Assembly (NCBI GenBank): GCA_905221385.1
Contig: CAJNCV010000009.1
Span: 19,037 to 83,036 of the forward strand
DNA: 64,000 nucleotides
Reading direction: 5' to 3'
DNA from: a bacterium
GTDB lineage: Bacteria; Bacillota; Bacilli; Lactobacillales; Streptococcaceae
Part shown: positions 16,000-24,737 of the stretch, in pieces
Layout: each line of letters starts with the position of its first letter
Position numbering within the stretch: the first letter of the stretch is position 1
The notes under the pieces: generated by a model
The model's input: the letters and a program-made list of their open reading frames with translations, nothing else
Databases searched by the model: none
What the model was told of the DNA's origin: nothing
Position numbers and translations under genes: made by a program

Positions 16000-16062
16000 C
16001 AAGCAAAAAAACCTTGATAACCAAGGCTTTTTTCTGTTAATTTAGATGCCCCCTACAGGGAT
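16000..16062. repeat. Right end repeat of the islet (attR-like): tRNA-Lys 3' end and terminator
   Basis: Partner of 9839-9900. It comprises the last nucleotides of tRNA-Lys and its downstream hairpin (CCTTG/CAAGG with an A-run on the plus strand, that is a T-run for the minus-strand tRNA transcript, 16004-16026). Confidence 0.75.
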
Positions 16063-16119
16063 CGAACCTGTGACCCACGGATTAAGAGTCCGCTGCTCTG
16101 CCAGCTGAGCTAAGGAGGC
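16047..16119 (-). tRNA. tRNA-Lys (anticodon CTT)
   Basis: The minus strand folds as a normal 73-nt tRNA: acceptor GCCTCCT with AGGGGGC plus discriminator A, D arm AGCTCAGCTGGCAGAGC, anticodon loop CTCTTAA (anticodon CTT), and T arm GGTTCGATCC. The 3' CCA is not encoded. It lies directly downstream of the 6S RNA gene and is the integration point of the islet, kept intact on this side. Confidence 0.95.
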
Positions 16120-16123
16120 TAAG

Positions 16124-16319
16124 AAAAAGCTGTATTGGTGCCGAAACTTCACGGTTTGTATTGAACCCGCGCAATTAAGCAGGTGGGCAACTCGCTCTAA
16201 CTGAAGCTGTTTCCGTGTGAGACGGCCTACATGCTGTTAGAAGACTTTTGTTTCCCTAATAATACAAAAAATAGTCGGTCAACACTTAAGTGTGAAGTCG
16301 TACACCACAGCGTTTCTAT
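16124..16319 (-). ncRNA. ssrS: 6S RNA
   Basis: A transcript of about 195 nt. Its ends pair: GCTGTGGTG with CACC..ACAGC and ACTTCAC with GTGAAGT, forming the long interrupted terminal stem that surrounds an open central region, as in 6S RNA, which binds RNA polymerase. It sits beside rarA, where 6S genes of other Firmicutes also lie. It is preceded by a good promoter and followed within a few bases by tRNA-Lys, so the two are probably processed from one transcript. The ends are approximate. Confidence 0.85.
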
Positions 16320-16325
16320 GTTTAT

Positions 16326-16353
16326 ATGATACCACTTTTTCAAAAAAAATCAA
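16326..16353 (-). promoter_or_regulatory. Promoter of 6S RNA / tRNA-Lys
   Basis: Minus strand TTGATT (16348-16353), a 16-bp spacer and an extended -10 TGGTATCAT (core 16326-16331). Transcription would start near 16319. Confidence 0.8.
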
Positions 16354-16382
16354 GAGAAAAATGCAATTTTTTGAAAAGGATT

Positions 16383-17654
16383 TCAGTTTTCTCGTAAATG
16401 ATCGATTGTTTCTTTTCTTTGTGCTAAGGCGCGTTCATATTTACCCGTATCTTCCGGAGTGAAATAGCGATGGCTTTTAATTTTTTCTGGCAGATAATCT
16501 TGCTTGACCCAATTTCCAGGATAGTTGTGGGGATAGAGATAGTCTTGGGCATTTCCCAGTTCCTTACTACCACTGTAGTGACCATCGCGCAGGTGCCGTG
16601 GAATGGGCAAGTATCCTGATGTCTTAAGATCAGCAAGAGCCTTGTCCATAGCCACATAGGCTGAGTTGGATTTTGGAGAAAGGGCCAAATCAATCACGAC
16701 ATTGGCAATGAGGATACGAGCTTCGGGAAAACCGATTCTTTGTGCTGCATCCAAGGCGGTCACGGTATGAATCTGGGCTTCGGGATTGGCCAAGCCGATA
16801 TCTTCATAAGCAATAACGGTCAAGCGACGAGCGAGACTAGGCAGATCACCAGCTTCAATCAAGCGGGCGGCGTAGTGGAGACTGGCATCAACATCCGAAC
16901 CACGGATGGACTTTTGCAGGGCTGAAAGGACATCATAGTGTCCGTCCCCATCCTTGTCCATAGTAATATAGCTCCGCTGCAGGCTATTTTCCATGATGTC
17001 AAGTGTTATATGGTGAATGCCTTTATCATTTGCTGGAGTCGAAAGAACAGCCAAATCCAGCGAATTAAAGGCAGAACGCAGATCACCGTTTGTAGATGTT
17101 GCGATGAAATCCAGTGCATCCTCATCTAGCTCAACTGGGAAGTCAAAGCCACGTTCAGGGTCAGTTAGAGCGATTTGAATCGCCTCTTTAACATCTTGAT
17201 TGGCCAAGGGTTCTAACTCAAAAATCTGAACACGACTGCGAATGGCTGGAGTGACAGAAAAGAAAGGATTTTCAGTCGTAGCCCCAATCATGATGACCAG
17301 TCCACTTTCCAAGAGGGGAAGTAGAAAATCTTGCTTGGTTTTATCTAGTCGGTGAATCTCGTCCAGTAGCAGAACCAGTCCACCTGAGAATTTAGCCTCT
17401 TCAGCGATTTCTTGGAGTCGCTTTTTACTATCCACTGTCGCATTAAAGGTCCGAAAGGCATACTTGGTCATTCCAGCGATGGCAGAGGCGATACTGGTCT
17501 TGCCGATTCCTGGAGGTCCGTAGAGAATCATGGAGGACAGACGATTGGCTTCCACCATGCGACGGATAATTTTTCCAGGTCCGACTAGATGCTCCTGACC
17601 GATGACCTGGTCGATGGTTTTGGGGCGCATGCGAAGCGCGAGATTGTCTGGCAT
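16383..17654 (-). CDS. rarA: RarA/MgsA replication-associated recombination ATPase
   Basis: A 423-aa AAA+ ATPase related to clamp loaders that acts at stalled replication forks. Walker A GPPGIGKTS, Walker B LLLDEIHRL, sensor motif GATTENP and the C-terminal tetramerisation region (SLARRLTVIAYEDIGLANP) are all present. The start is the ATG at 17654 (MPDNLALRMRPKT), preceded by AAAGGA. An in-frame ATG 18 bp upstream lies before that site. It precedes the 6S RNA in the same direction. Confidence 0.95.
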   Translation of the reverse strand: MPDNLALRMRPKTIDQVIGQEHLVGPGKIIRRMVEANRLSSMILYGPPGIGKTSIASAIAGMTKYAFRTFNATVDSKKRLQEIAEEAKFSGGLVLLLDEIHRLDKTKQDFLLPLLESGLVIMIGATTENPFFSVTPAIRSRVQIFELEPLANQDVKEAIQIALTDPERGFDFPVELDEDALDFIATSTNGDLRSAFNSLDLAVLSTPANDKGIHHITLDIMENSLQRSYITMDKDGDGHYDVLSALQKSIRGSDVDASLHYAARLIEAGDLPSLARRLTVIAYEDIGLANPEAQIHTVTALDAAQRIGFPEARILIANVVIDLALSPKSNSAYVAMDKALADLKTSGYLPIPRHLRDGHYSGSKELGNAQDYLYPHNYPGNWVKQDYLPEKIKSHRYFTPEDTGKYERALAQRKETIDHLREN

Positions 17655-17769
17655 AGCAGTCCTTTCTAACATGGATTTTCTGATGTATATGTGGTAAGAT
17701 GGTAGTATCTATTTTAGCATATTTCCGAGCAATCAGGGCGATTAAAGAGTCGCATAGAAAGAGGACAAA

Positions 17770-18240
17770 ATGGCAACATACGGATTTTTAGATGTTTTAG
17801 AGGAAGAGTTGGACAAGAACTTTCCCTTTGACTATGAGATCAGCTGGGATAAGCGCAACCATGCAGTTGAAGTGAGTTTTTTACTAGAAGCGCAAAACGC
17901 TACAGGTGTGGAGATGGTGGATGAGGACGGAGAAGTTTCGTCAGATGATATTCTTTTTGAGGAAGCGGTGCTTTTTTACAATCCTGCCAAGTCAACAGTC
18001 AATGAAGAAGACTATTTAACGGTCATCCCTTATCTGCCTAAAAAAGGATTTTCTCGTGAATTTTTGGCCTATTTCGCCCTTTTTCTTAAAGATACTGCCG
18101 AGGTTGGGCTGGATGCCCTCATGGACTTTTTGGAAAACCCAGAAGCAGAGGAATTCGTCATGGAATGGAACCAAGAAGTCTTTGAAGAAGGAAAAGTTGG
18201 CTTTGAAGAAAAGGAATTTTACCCTTATCCGAGATACTAG
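17770..18240 (+). CDS. DUF3013 family protein
   Basis: A 156-aa acidic protein of the streptococcal DUF3013 family (start MATYGFLDVLEEELDKNFPFDYEI). It is soluble, with no signal peptide and no recognised catalytic motif. It is divergent from rarA and 18 bp upstream of the M50 protease gene, with which it is probably co-transcribed. The ribosome site is AGAGG. Function is unknown. Confidence 0.8.
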   Translation: MATYGFLDVLEEELDKNFPFDYEISWDKRNHAVEVSFLLEAQNATGVEMVDEDGEVSSDDILFEEAVLFYNPAKSTVNEEDYLTVIPYLPKKGFSREFLAYFALFLKDTAEVGLDALMDFLENPEAEEFVMEWNQEVFEEGKVGFEEKEFYPYPRY

Positions 18241-18258
18241 GAGTTTGGAGAAGGTGGT

Positions 18259-19326
18259 ATGAAAAAATTTGGGACGTATTTGGTTTATGTGCTAGCTTTT
18301 GTCTTTATTATGCTAGCTTTTGCTTGTGGCACTATCGCATTTGCAGAGTTGGGGTATTCCGCAGTTTTAGTCTTTACTTTTGGTTATGCATTTGCTCTTC
18401 TAAGCATATATTTAATCTTTATTCTTCATGAGCTGGGTCATGCTTTTTGTGGCTACTTGACAGGCTATCGGTTGGTGGCTTTTGGATTAGGACATTTTCT
18501 TTTGACCAAAAAGTCAGGTAGGTTTCATCTTAGTCGAACAGCCGTTCTGAAAAATGTTGATGCCCAGTATATTGGATTAAAAGAAGATGAAAGCGATCAA
18601 AGAATCATCCTGATGCTTTCAGGAGGTTTGCTGGTTCATCTCAGTTTGATATTATTGGCGATATTGTTTGGATTTTTGACAAAAAGCTGGTATTTTGCTG
18701 GTACTTGGATTTTTCTGAATTTGTCTTTCTTCCTAAACAACGCTTTGCCAGTCGGCATTACCGATGGAGCGAAAATCTGGGAATTGTTACAACACCCTGA
18801 AAATACCAAATACGCTTACTTGGTGTTGAGGCATTCTGCTCAAACTTTGCTCGCTCCTCAAGAATATGATTTGAAAGATTTTATCATGCCTGTTTCTGAG
18901 GATGCAAGTGGGAGTTTTGCAGAAAGTATTCAAACTCTTGAGGGAGTGGTTTTCATATTGGATGGTCATTTAGAGACAGCTAAAAAGCTATTTCAATCTT
19001 TACTAGAGAGAACAGAACACTCGCTGTCTGAAACTTTTTGCCAACTATGCCTTCTTCAAATCGCCTTGCTGGAAGGAGATAATGAGAAAGTGGAGGAATA
19101 TGCAAGTATTCGAAGCGTTAAATCCTTTTTATCTCTAAAAATGACAGACATGCAGATGATTCAAGCCTGGTATCAATTTAAGGTAAAGAAAGATGTCGCT
19201 CAAACTCGCAAGGCTATAAAGATTGCTAGACAGAAAATGAATAGCAGCCGAATGCTACGGGACGAGAAACGCTATTATGAAAACTGGTTAGCAGAGCTGG
19301 AAAAGGCATTAGCCGAAGGAGTCTAA
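18259..19326 (+). CDS. M50 (site-2 protease-like) membrane metalloprotease
   Basis: A 355-aa membrane protein. The zinc motif HELGH (H57, E58, H61) lies inside a hydrophobic helix. The second S2P-type motif, N-x2-P-x4-DG (NNALPVGITDG), gives the third ligand Asp. Four or five helices precede a soluble C-terminal half of about 150 residues that is helical and repeat-like, perhaps TPR-like. S2P proteases cleave membrane-bound regulators or peptides. The target here is unknown. No PDZ domain is visible, unlike RseP. It is followed 1 bp later by the Nudix gene. Confidence 0.82.
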   Translation: MKKFGTYLVYVLAFVFIMLAFACGTIAFAELGYSAVLVFTFGYAFALLSIYLIFILHELGHAFCGYLTGYRLVAFGLGHFLLTKKSGRFHLSRTAVLKNVDAQYIGLKEDESDQRIILMLSGGLLVHLSLILLAILFGFLTKSWYFAGTWIFLNLSFFLNNALPVGITDGAKIWELLQHPENTKYAYLVLRHSAQTLLAPQEYDLKDFIMPVSEDASGSFAESIQTLEGVVFILDGHLETAKKLFQSLLERTEHSLSETFCQLCLLQIALLEGDNEKVEEYASIRSVKSFLSLKMTDMQMIQAWYQFKVKKDVAQTRKAIKIARQKMNSSRMLRDEKRYYENWLAELEKALAEGV

Positions 19327-19327
19327 T

Positions 19328-19759
19328 ATGGGAATAGAAATTTCTGATTTTACAGGCTGCAAGATTGCCCTCTTTTGTGACGATAGAATTTTAACTATCT
19401 TGCGGGATGACAAGGGAAATATCCCATGGCCCAATATGTGGGAACTGCCAGGTGGTGGGCGCGAAGGTGATGAAAGTCCTTTTGAGTGCGCAGCGCGTGA
19501 AGTTTTTGAGGAACTGGGGATTCGTCTGACTAAAGATTGTCTGCTTTGGAGAAAGGTTTATCCCAGTATGCTTTTTGAGGGGAAGGAATCCGTCTTTCTA
19601 GTTGGTCAGTTGACACAGGAACAATTTGACAGTATCGTCTTTGGAGATGAAGGACAGGGCTACAAACTGATGAGTATTGATGGGTTTCTTGGCTCAGATA
19701 AGGTTGTACCCCAGTTGCAGGATAGAGTGAGGGAATATGTGGAGAGAGACTATGATTAG
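19328..19759 (+). CDS. Nudix hydrolase
   Basis: A 143-aa Nudix pyrophosphohydrolase. The box GX5EX7REUXEEXGU is complete in GGGREGDESPFECAAREVFEELGI. Preference among nucleotide-derived substrates cannot be told from sequence. It starts right after the M50 protease stop and overlaps the next acetyltransferase gene by 8 bp, so a four-gene operon (DUF3013, M50, Nudix, GNAT) is likely. Confidence 0.9.
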   Translation: MGIEISDFTGCKIALFCDDRILTILRDDKGNIPWPNMWELPGGGREGDESPFECAAREVFEELGIRLTKDCLLWRKVYPSMLFEGKESVFLVGQLTQEQFDSIVFGDEGQGYKLMSIDGFLGSDKVVPQLQDRVREYVERDYD

Positions 19760-20225
19760 ACTTGAACGAGCAGGAGCAGAAGATTTAGAAACCGTAATTG
19801 CAATTCAAAGAGCCAGTTTTAAGGCTGTCTATGAGAAATACCAAGATGAGTATGATCCCTATCTCGAGGACCGCGAACGAATCAAGTGGAAACTAGTTGA
19901 ACGTCCCAATAGCTATTACTACTTTGTGAAAGAAAAGGACGAAAATATCGGATTTTTACGAGTTCAGACCAATGAAGAGTTGACGGAGGCTTGGTTGGGA
20001 ACGGCAGCGATTTTACCCCAGTATCAAGGAAAAGGTTATGGTTCTGAAGGATTGGAATTGCTGGAAAAGGAATTTCCGACGATTAAACAGTGGGATTTGT
20101 GTACAGTATTACAGGATGCGGGCATGGTCGCTTTTTATGAGAAAAATGGCTACCGTCAAACTCATATCGAGCCTGAAAAAGAAGGTATGGATATGGTTTA
20201 CATGAAAAAATGGATTGACAAATAG
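19752..20225 (+). CDS. GNAT family N-acetyltransferase
   Basis: A 157-aa GNAT acetyltransferase (start MIRLERAGAEDLE). The acetyl-CoA loop is QYQGKGYGSEGLELL and the C-terminal motif is VAFYEKNGYRQTH. The start at 19752 fits the domain. An upstream in-frame ATG at 19737 would add WRET-containing sequence from inside the Nudix gene and lacks a ribosome site. The substrate is unknown. Confidence 0.88.
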   Translation: MIRLERAGAEDLETVIAIQRASFKAVYEKYQDEYDPYLEDRERIKWKLVERPNSYYYFVKEKDENIGFLRVQTNEELTEAWLGTAAILPQYQGKGYGSEGLELLEKEFPTIKQWDLCTVLQDAGMVAFYEKNGYRQTHIEPEKEGMDMVYMKKWIDK

Positions 20226-20232
20226 AAAGGAT

Positions 20233-20341
20233 GGTTCGGTTACATTTCTAAACTGAACCCGCCCTAAACACTGTGCCAAAAAGAGAAACTTCTCATAGAC
20301 ACAAGCGTCTTCAGAGAGTCTCCTATTTTGGCTTTGTGTTT
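20233..20341 (+). other. Two consecutive hairpins before prmA (candidate structured leader)
   Basis: Hairpin 1 pairs GGTTCGGTT (20233-20241) with AACTGAACC (20251-20259). Element 2 is a larger stem: AAACAC with GTGTTT (20266-20271 with 20336-20341) and GCCAAAA with TTTTGGC (20275-20281 with 20326-20332). Inside it are small hairpins GAGAA/TTCTC and AGAC/GTCT. It ends 21 bp before the prmA ATG. There is no T-run of terminator type. It is either a regulatory leader or a small inserted repeat. The class is not recognised. Confidence 0.55.
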
Positions 20342-20362
20342 TACGGGCTTGGTATCTTAATT

Positions 20363-21313
20363 ATGGAAACATGGCAAGAGTTAAAAGTTACAGTGAAGCG
20401 TGAGGGGGAGGAGCTGGTCTCCAATCTCTTGATTGAGCTGGGAGCGCAAGGTGTTGCGATCGAAGATAGTATGGACTATGTGGGGAATGTGGATCGCTTT
20501 GGTGAGATTTTCCCTGAGGTTGAGCAGCAAGAAGAAATCGTAGTGACAGCCTACTATCCTGATACGGTTGATGTGGCAGTAGTTGAGGCAGACTTGCAGG
20601 CTCGTCTCCTAGAATTAACAGATTTTATGGATCTGGGAGAGGTCAAGATGGGCACGACTGCCTTGGCTGAGGAAGATTGGGCAGACAACTGGAAGAAATA
20701 CTATGAGCCAGCTCGTATCACACATGATTTGACCATCGTACCGTCCTGGACAGCCTATGAGGCGACAGTGGGAGAAAAGATTATCAAGCTGGATCCAGGC
20801 ATGGCCTTTGGGACTGGGACGCATCCAACCACTAAGATGAGTCTCTTCGCCTTGGAGCAGGTTCTTCGTGGTGGCGAAACGGTGCTTGATGTGGGTACTG
20901 GTTCAGGTGTCCTTTCTATTGCCAGCTCGCTTCTGGGTGCCAAGGAAATTTTCGCCTATGACCTGGATGATGTGGCGGTTCGTGTCGCTCAGGAAAATAT
21001 TGAACTCAACCCTGGCATGGAAAATATCCATGTAGCAGCTGGAGATTTGCTCAAGGGTGTGGAAATTGAGGCAGATATGATTGTGGCTAATATCTTGGCG
21101 GATATTCTCATTCATCTGACAGATGATGCTTTTCGCTTGGTCAAGGATGAAGGCTACCTCATCATGAGTGGGATTATCAAGGACAAGTGGGACATGGTGC
21201 GCGAGTCGGCTGAGTCAGCTGGATTTTTCCTTGAAACTCACATGATTCAAGGGAAATGGAACGCCTGTATCTTTAAGAAGACTAAGGATATTTCAGGTGT
21301 GATTGGAGGCTAG
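20363..21313 (+). CDS. prmA: Ribosomal protein L11 methyltransferase
   Basis: A 316-aa SAM-dependent enzyme that trimethylates ribosomal protein L11. The N-terminal substrate-recognition domain is followed by motif [12 protein letters not shown] and the NPPY-like segment VANILADI. Length matches streptococcal PrmA when started at METWQELKV (20363). An in-frame upstream extension to 20273 runs through the hairpin region and has no homology I know. The ribosome site is weak, which makes leader control conceivable. rsmE follows after 1 bp. Confidence 0.95.
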   Translation: METWQELKVTVKREGEELVSNLLIELGAQGVAIEDSMDYVGNVDRFGEIFPEVEQQEEIVVTAYYPDTVDVAVVEADLQARLLELTDFMDLGEVKMGTTALAEEDWADNWKKYYEPARITHDLTIVPSWTAYEATVGEKIIKLDPGMAFGTGTHPTTKMSLFALEQVLRGGETVLDVGTGSGVLSIASSLLGAKEIFAYDLDDVAVRVAQENIELNPGMENIHVAAGDLLKGVEIEADMIVANILADILIHLTDDAFRLVKDEGYLIMSGIIKDKWDMVRESAESAGFFLETHMIQGKWNACIFKKTKDISGVIGG

Positions 21314-21314
21314 C

Positions 21315-22058
21315 ATGCAACAGTATTTTGTCAAAGGCAGTGCAGTTTCTCCCGTCACCATTGAGGATAAGGAAACCAGTAAGCATATGTTTCAGGTCAT
21401 GCGCTTGAAAGAAGATGATGAGGTTACTTTGGTTTTTGATGATGGCATCAAGCGCTTGGCGCGCGTGCTGGATGTGGAAAATCGTCAGTTTGAGTTGGTT
21501 CAAGAATTAGCTGACAATGTGGAACTGCCCGTTCAAGTAACCATCGCATCAGGTTTTCCTAAGGGAGACAAGCTAGAATTTATCACGCAAAAAGTGACGG
21601 AACTGGGTGCCAGCCAAATTTGGGCATTTCCTGCCGATTGGTCGGTCGCAAAGTGGGATGGTAAGAAATTGGGCAAAAAGATTGAAAAACTGGAAAAAAT
21701 CGCCCTTGGAGCAGCAGAACAAAGCAAGCGTAATTTCGTTCCAAGTATCCAGCTTTTCGAGAAAAAAACAGATTTCCTAGCTCAGCTGGACCAGTTTGAC
21801 TCTATCGTAGTAGCCTATGAAGAGTCGGCTAAAGAAGGAGAAGCCGCTGCACTTTTGCAAGCAGTTGCTGGTCTTGAAACAGGAGCTAAACTGCTCTTTA
21901 TCTTTGGTCCAGAAGGTGGTCTCTCACCTGCAGAAATTGAAAGTTTTGAAGCTAAAGGAGCCGTCTTGGCAGGACTTGGCCCTCGAATTTTGCGAGCTGA
22001 AACAGCGCCACTTTATGCCTTATCTGCCCTTAGTGTTTTATTAGAATTAGAGAAATAA
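21315..22058 (+). CDS. rsmE: 16S rRNA m3U1498 methyltransferase
   Basis: A 247-aa SPOUT-family methyltransferase that makes m3U1498 in 16S rRNA. It has an N-terminal PUA-like region, then GFPKGDKLEFITQKVTELG, and a C-terminal knot with FGPEGGLSPAEI and LGPRILRAETAPLYALS. The start at 21315 (MQQYFVKGS) has GGAGG 6 nt upstream. It pairs with prmA, as in most Firmicutes. Confidence 0.95.
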   Translation: MQQYFVKGSAVSPVTIEDKETSKHMFQVMRLKEDDEVTLVFDDGIKRLARVLDVENRQFELVQELADNVELPVQVTIASGFPKGDKLEFITQKVTELGASQIWAFPADWSVAKWDGKKLGKKIEKLEKIALGAAEQSKRNFVPSIQLFEKKTDFLAQLDQFDSIVVAYEESAKEGEAAALLQAVAGLETGAKLLFIFGPEGGLSPAEIESFEAKGAVLAGLGPRILRAETAPLYALSALSVLLELEK

Positions 22059-22068
22059 GAGGAAGAAA

Positions 22069-23865
22069 ATGGAACAAAAACACCGTTCAGAATTTCCAGA
22101 GAAGGAACTTTGGGACTTAACAGCCCTATACCAAGACCGTGAGGATTTCTTGCGTGCAATCGAGAAAACACGAGAGGATATCAATCAATTTAGCCGTGAC
22201 TACAAGGATAATCTTCACACTTTTGAAGATTTCGAGAAGGCCTTTGCAGAATTGGAACAAATTTACATTCAGATGAGTCATATCGGCAATTACGCCTTTA
22301 TGCCTCAGACGACAGACTATAGCAATGAAGAGTTCGCCAATATCGCCCAAGCTGGGATGGAATTTGAAACAGATGCCAGCGTAGCCTTGACCTTCTTTGA
22401 CGACGCCTTGGTGGCAGCAGACGAGGAGGTCTTGGACCGTTTGGGTGAGCTGCCACACTTAACGGCAGCCATTCGTCAGGCTAAAATCAAAAAAGCCCAC
22501 TATCTAGGAGCTGATGTGGAGAAGGCCTTGACTAATCTTGGCGAAGTTTTCTATAGTCCACAGGACATCTACACCAAGATGCGAGCTGGGGACTTTGAGA
22601 TGGCTGACTTTGAAGCCCAGGGCAAGACCTACAAAAATAGCTTTGTGACCTATGAAAATTTCTACCAAAACCACGAGGACGCTGAAGTCCGTGAGAAATC
22701 TTTCCGTTCCTTCTCAGAGGGACTTCGTAAGCACCAAAATACAGCTGCGGCAGCCTATTTAGCCCAAGTCAAGTCTGAAAAACTGTTGGCTGATATGAAA
22801 GGTTATGACTCAGTCTTTGATTATCTCCTAGCTGAGCAAGAAGTGGAGCGTGCCATGTTTGACCGTCAGATTGATCTCATCATGAAGGATTTTGCGCCAG
22901 TTGCTCAGAGATACCTCAAGCATGTTGCCAAGGTCAATGGTCTTGAAAAGATGACCTTTGCAGACTGGAAATTGGATTTGGACAGCGCCCTGAATCCTGA
23001 AGTGACTATTGATGATGCCTATGATTTGGTCATGAAGTCAGTAGAACCTTTAGGACAAGAATATTGTCAGGAAGTTGCTCGCTATCAAGAAGAACGCTGG
23101 GTGGACTTTGCTGCTAATAGTGGCAAGGATTCTGGTGGTTATGCGGCGGATCCATATCGCGTGCACCCTTATGTCCTCATGAGTTGGACTGGTCGTTTGA
23201 GCGATGTCTATACCTTGATTCATGAAATTGGGCATTCTGGTCAATTTATCTTTTCAGATAATCACCAAAGCTACTTCAATGCCCACATGTCGACTTACTA
23301 TGTCGAAGCGCCGTCAACCTTCAATGAATTGCTTTTAAGTGATTACTTGGAACACCAATCTGACGACCCACGTCAAAAACGCTTCGCTCTTGCTCACCGC
23401 TTGACAGACACCTACTTCCATAACTTTATCACCCACCTCTTGGAAGCCGCCTTCCAGCGTAAGGTTTATACATTGATTGAAGAAGGGGAAACCTTTGGGG
23501 CAAGTAAACTCAACAGCATTATGAAGGAAGTTCTGACGGATTTCTGGGGAGATGCTATTGAAATTGACGACGATGCGGCCTTGACTTGGATGCGCCAGGC
23601 TCACTACTACATGGGCTTGTATAGCTACACCTACTCAGCTGGACTAGTCATCTCGACAGCTGGATATCTTCATCTGAAACACTCAGAAACTGGAGCTGAG
23701 GATTGGCTCAATCTTCTTAAGTCTGGTGGTAGCAAGACACCACTTGAGTCAGCCATGATTATCGGTGCTGATACCTCAACAGACAAACCACTCCGTGATA
23801 CCATCCAATTCTTGTCAGATACAGTTGATCAGATTATTGCCTATAGTGCGGAGTTGGGAGAGTAA
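22069..23865 (+). CDS. pepF: Oligoendopeptidase F (M3B)
   Basis: A 598-aa cytoplasmic zinc peptidase of family M3B that cleaves oligopeptides. The zinc motif HEIGH lies in TLIHEIGHSGQF, with the conserved EAPSTFNELLL region about 25 residues later. Length is as expected for PepF. A GAGGAAG ribosome site precedes the ATG. It is located 10 bp after rsmE and is probably in the same transcription unit. Confidence 0.95.
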   Translation: MEQKHRSEFPEKELWDLTALYQDREDFLRAIEKTREDINQFSRDYKDNLHTFEDFEKAFAELEQIYIQMSHIGNYAFMPQTTDYSNEEFANIAQAGMEFETDASVALTFFDDALVAADEEVLDRLGELPHLTAAIRQAKIKKAHYLGADVEKALTNLGEVFYSPQDIYTKMRAGDFEMADFEAQGKTYKNSFVTYENFYQNHEDAEVREKSFRSFSEGLRKHQNTAAAAYLAQVKSEKLLADMKGYDSVFDYLLAEQEVERAMFDRQIDLIMKDFAPVAQRYLKHVAKVNGLEKMTFADWKLDLDSALNPEVTIDDAYDLVMKSVEPLGQEYCQEVARYQEERWVDFAANSGKDSGGYAADPYRVHPYVLMSWTGRLSDVYTLIHEIGHSGQFIFSDNHQSYFNAHMSTYYVEAPSTFNELLLSDYLEHQSDDPRQKRFALAHRLTDTYFHNFITHLLEAAFQRKVYTLIEEGETFGASKLNSIMKEVLTDFWGDAIEIDDDAALTWMRQAHYYMGLYSYTYSAGLVISTAGYLHLKHSETGAEDWLNLLKSGGSKTPLESAMIIGADTSTDKPLRDTIQFLSDTVDQIIAYSAELGE

Positions 23866-23893
23866 GGGAATAGACAGATTTTAGGAGAATAAT

Positions 23894-24676
23894 ATGAATA
23901 GAATCAAAAAATGGCTGGAACAAAATCCCCAAAGAATGCATTTTATCAAAATTGGTCTAGTTTTGTTGGGAGTCATTCTATTGATTGCTCTACCTACTCT
24001 CTATCTTGTTTTGAGCGGAGTCGGTATTTGGTATTTTGTAAAGAAAGCGCCAGATATTCGAAAAAGAAATCTAATGATAGGAATTTTCATTGTCAGTTTT
24101 GTTTCAGTTGCTCTTCAAACTCCAACAGTCACAAAGAAAACTTCATCTTCTCAATCAGAAACTAAGCAGACTGCGACATCTACTACTTCGACAGCTTCAA
24201 CCACGGATACTTCATCTAGTATAGAGGAAGCAAAACGAGTCGAAGACGAGAAAAAAGCTAAAGAAAAAGCAGAAGAAGAGAGAATTGCTAAAGAAAAGGC
24301 TGCAAATGAGTTGCAAGAAAAAGGTGAAACCTTAGTCAAACAATTGGAAGACAGTCAAGATGCGAGTCAAGTAAAGTCTGCTAAAGAAACAGTTAATCAG
24401 ATTGAAAATAATGATAAAAAGACAGAGTTGCTTGATAGAATAGGTGCAGTCGAATCATCAATTTCTCAAAAAGAAGAAGAGAAAAGAATTGCACGCGAAG
24501 CTGAAACCAAAGCCCAACAGCAAGATAGAATTGTCTATGTCGCAGACCATGGGAAATCAAAAGTTTATTGGTATAGTAAGGATAGAATGCCTTCAAAAAC
24601 GAATAAAGCTAACGTTGTTGAGATGACAGAAGCAGATGCGATTGCAGCAGGAAAAACTCCATCTAAAAAAGAATAA
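23894..24676 (+). CDS. Membrane-anchored coiled-coil protein, unknown function
   Basis: 260 aa: two hydrophobic helices (about residues 17-55 together and 60-78), a Ser/Thr-rich linker, a charged coiled coil (EEAKRVEDEKKAKEKAEEE, residues about 105-205), then a short C-terminal domain (RIVYVADHGKSKVYWYSK...EMTEADAIAAGKTPSKKE). The last part resembles the small modules of the type xVYxxxxGxxYW...MTxxEAxAxGxxP found at the ends of many Gram-positive surface or nuclease-linked proteins. I cannot name the family. Probably anchored with the coiled coil outside. Confidence 0.75.
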   Translation: MNRIKKWLEQNPQRMHFIKIGLVLLGVILLIALPTLYLVLSGVGIWYFVKKAPDIRKRNLMIGIFIVSFVSVALQTPTVTKKTSSSQSETKQTATSTTSTASTTDTSSSIEEAKRVEDEKKAKEKAEEERIAKEKAANELQEKGETLVKQLEDSQDASQVKSAKETVNQIENNDKKTELLDRIGAVESSISQKEEEKRIAREAETKAQQQDRIVYVADHGKSKVYWYSKDRMPSKTNKANVVEMTEADAIAAGKTPSKKE

Positions 24677-24737
24677 GACAGAAAGTTATCTTGGGCTGGT
24701 TTTTTGAACAGTTGCTAGAAATGTAGAGGTACTTGAG

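Noticed and set aside
20226..20362. T-box leader before prmA
   Set aside because: No T-box core sequence or specifier stem is recognisable and the downstream gene is not an aminoacylation or amino-acid gene.
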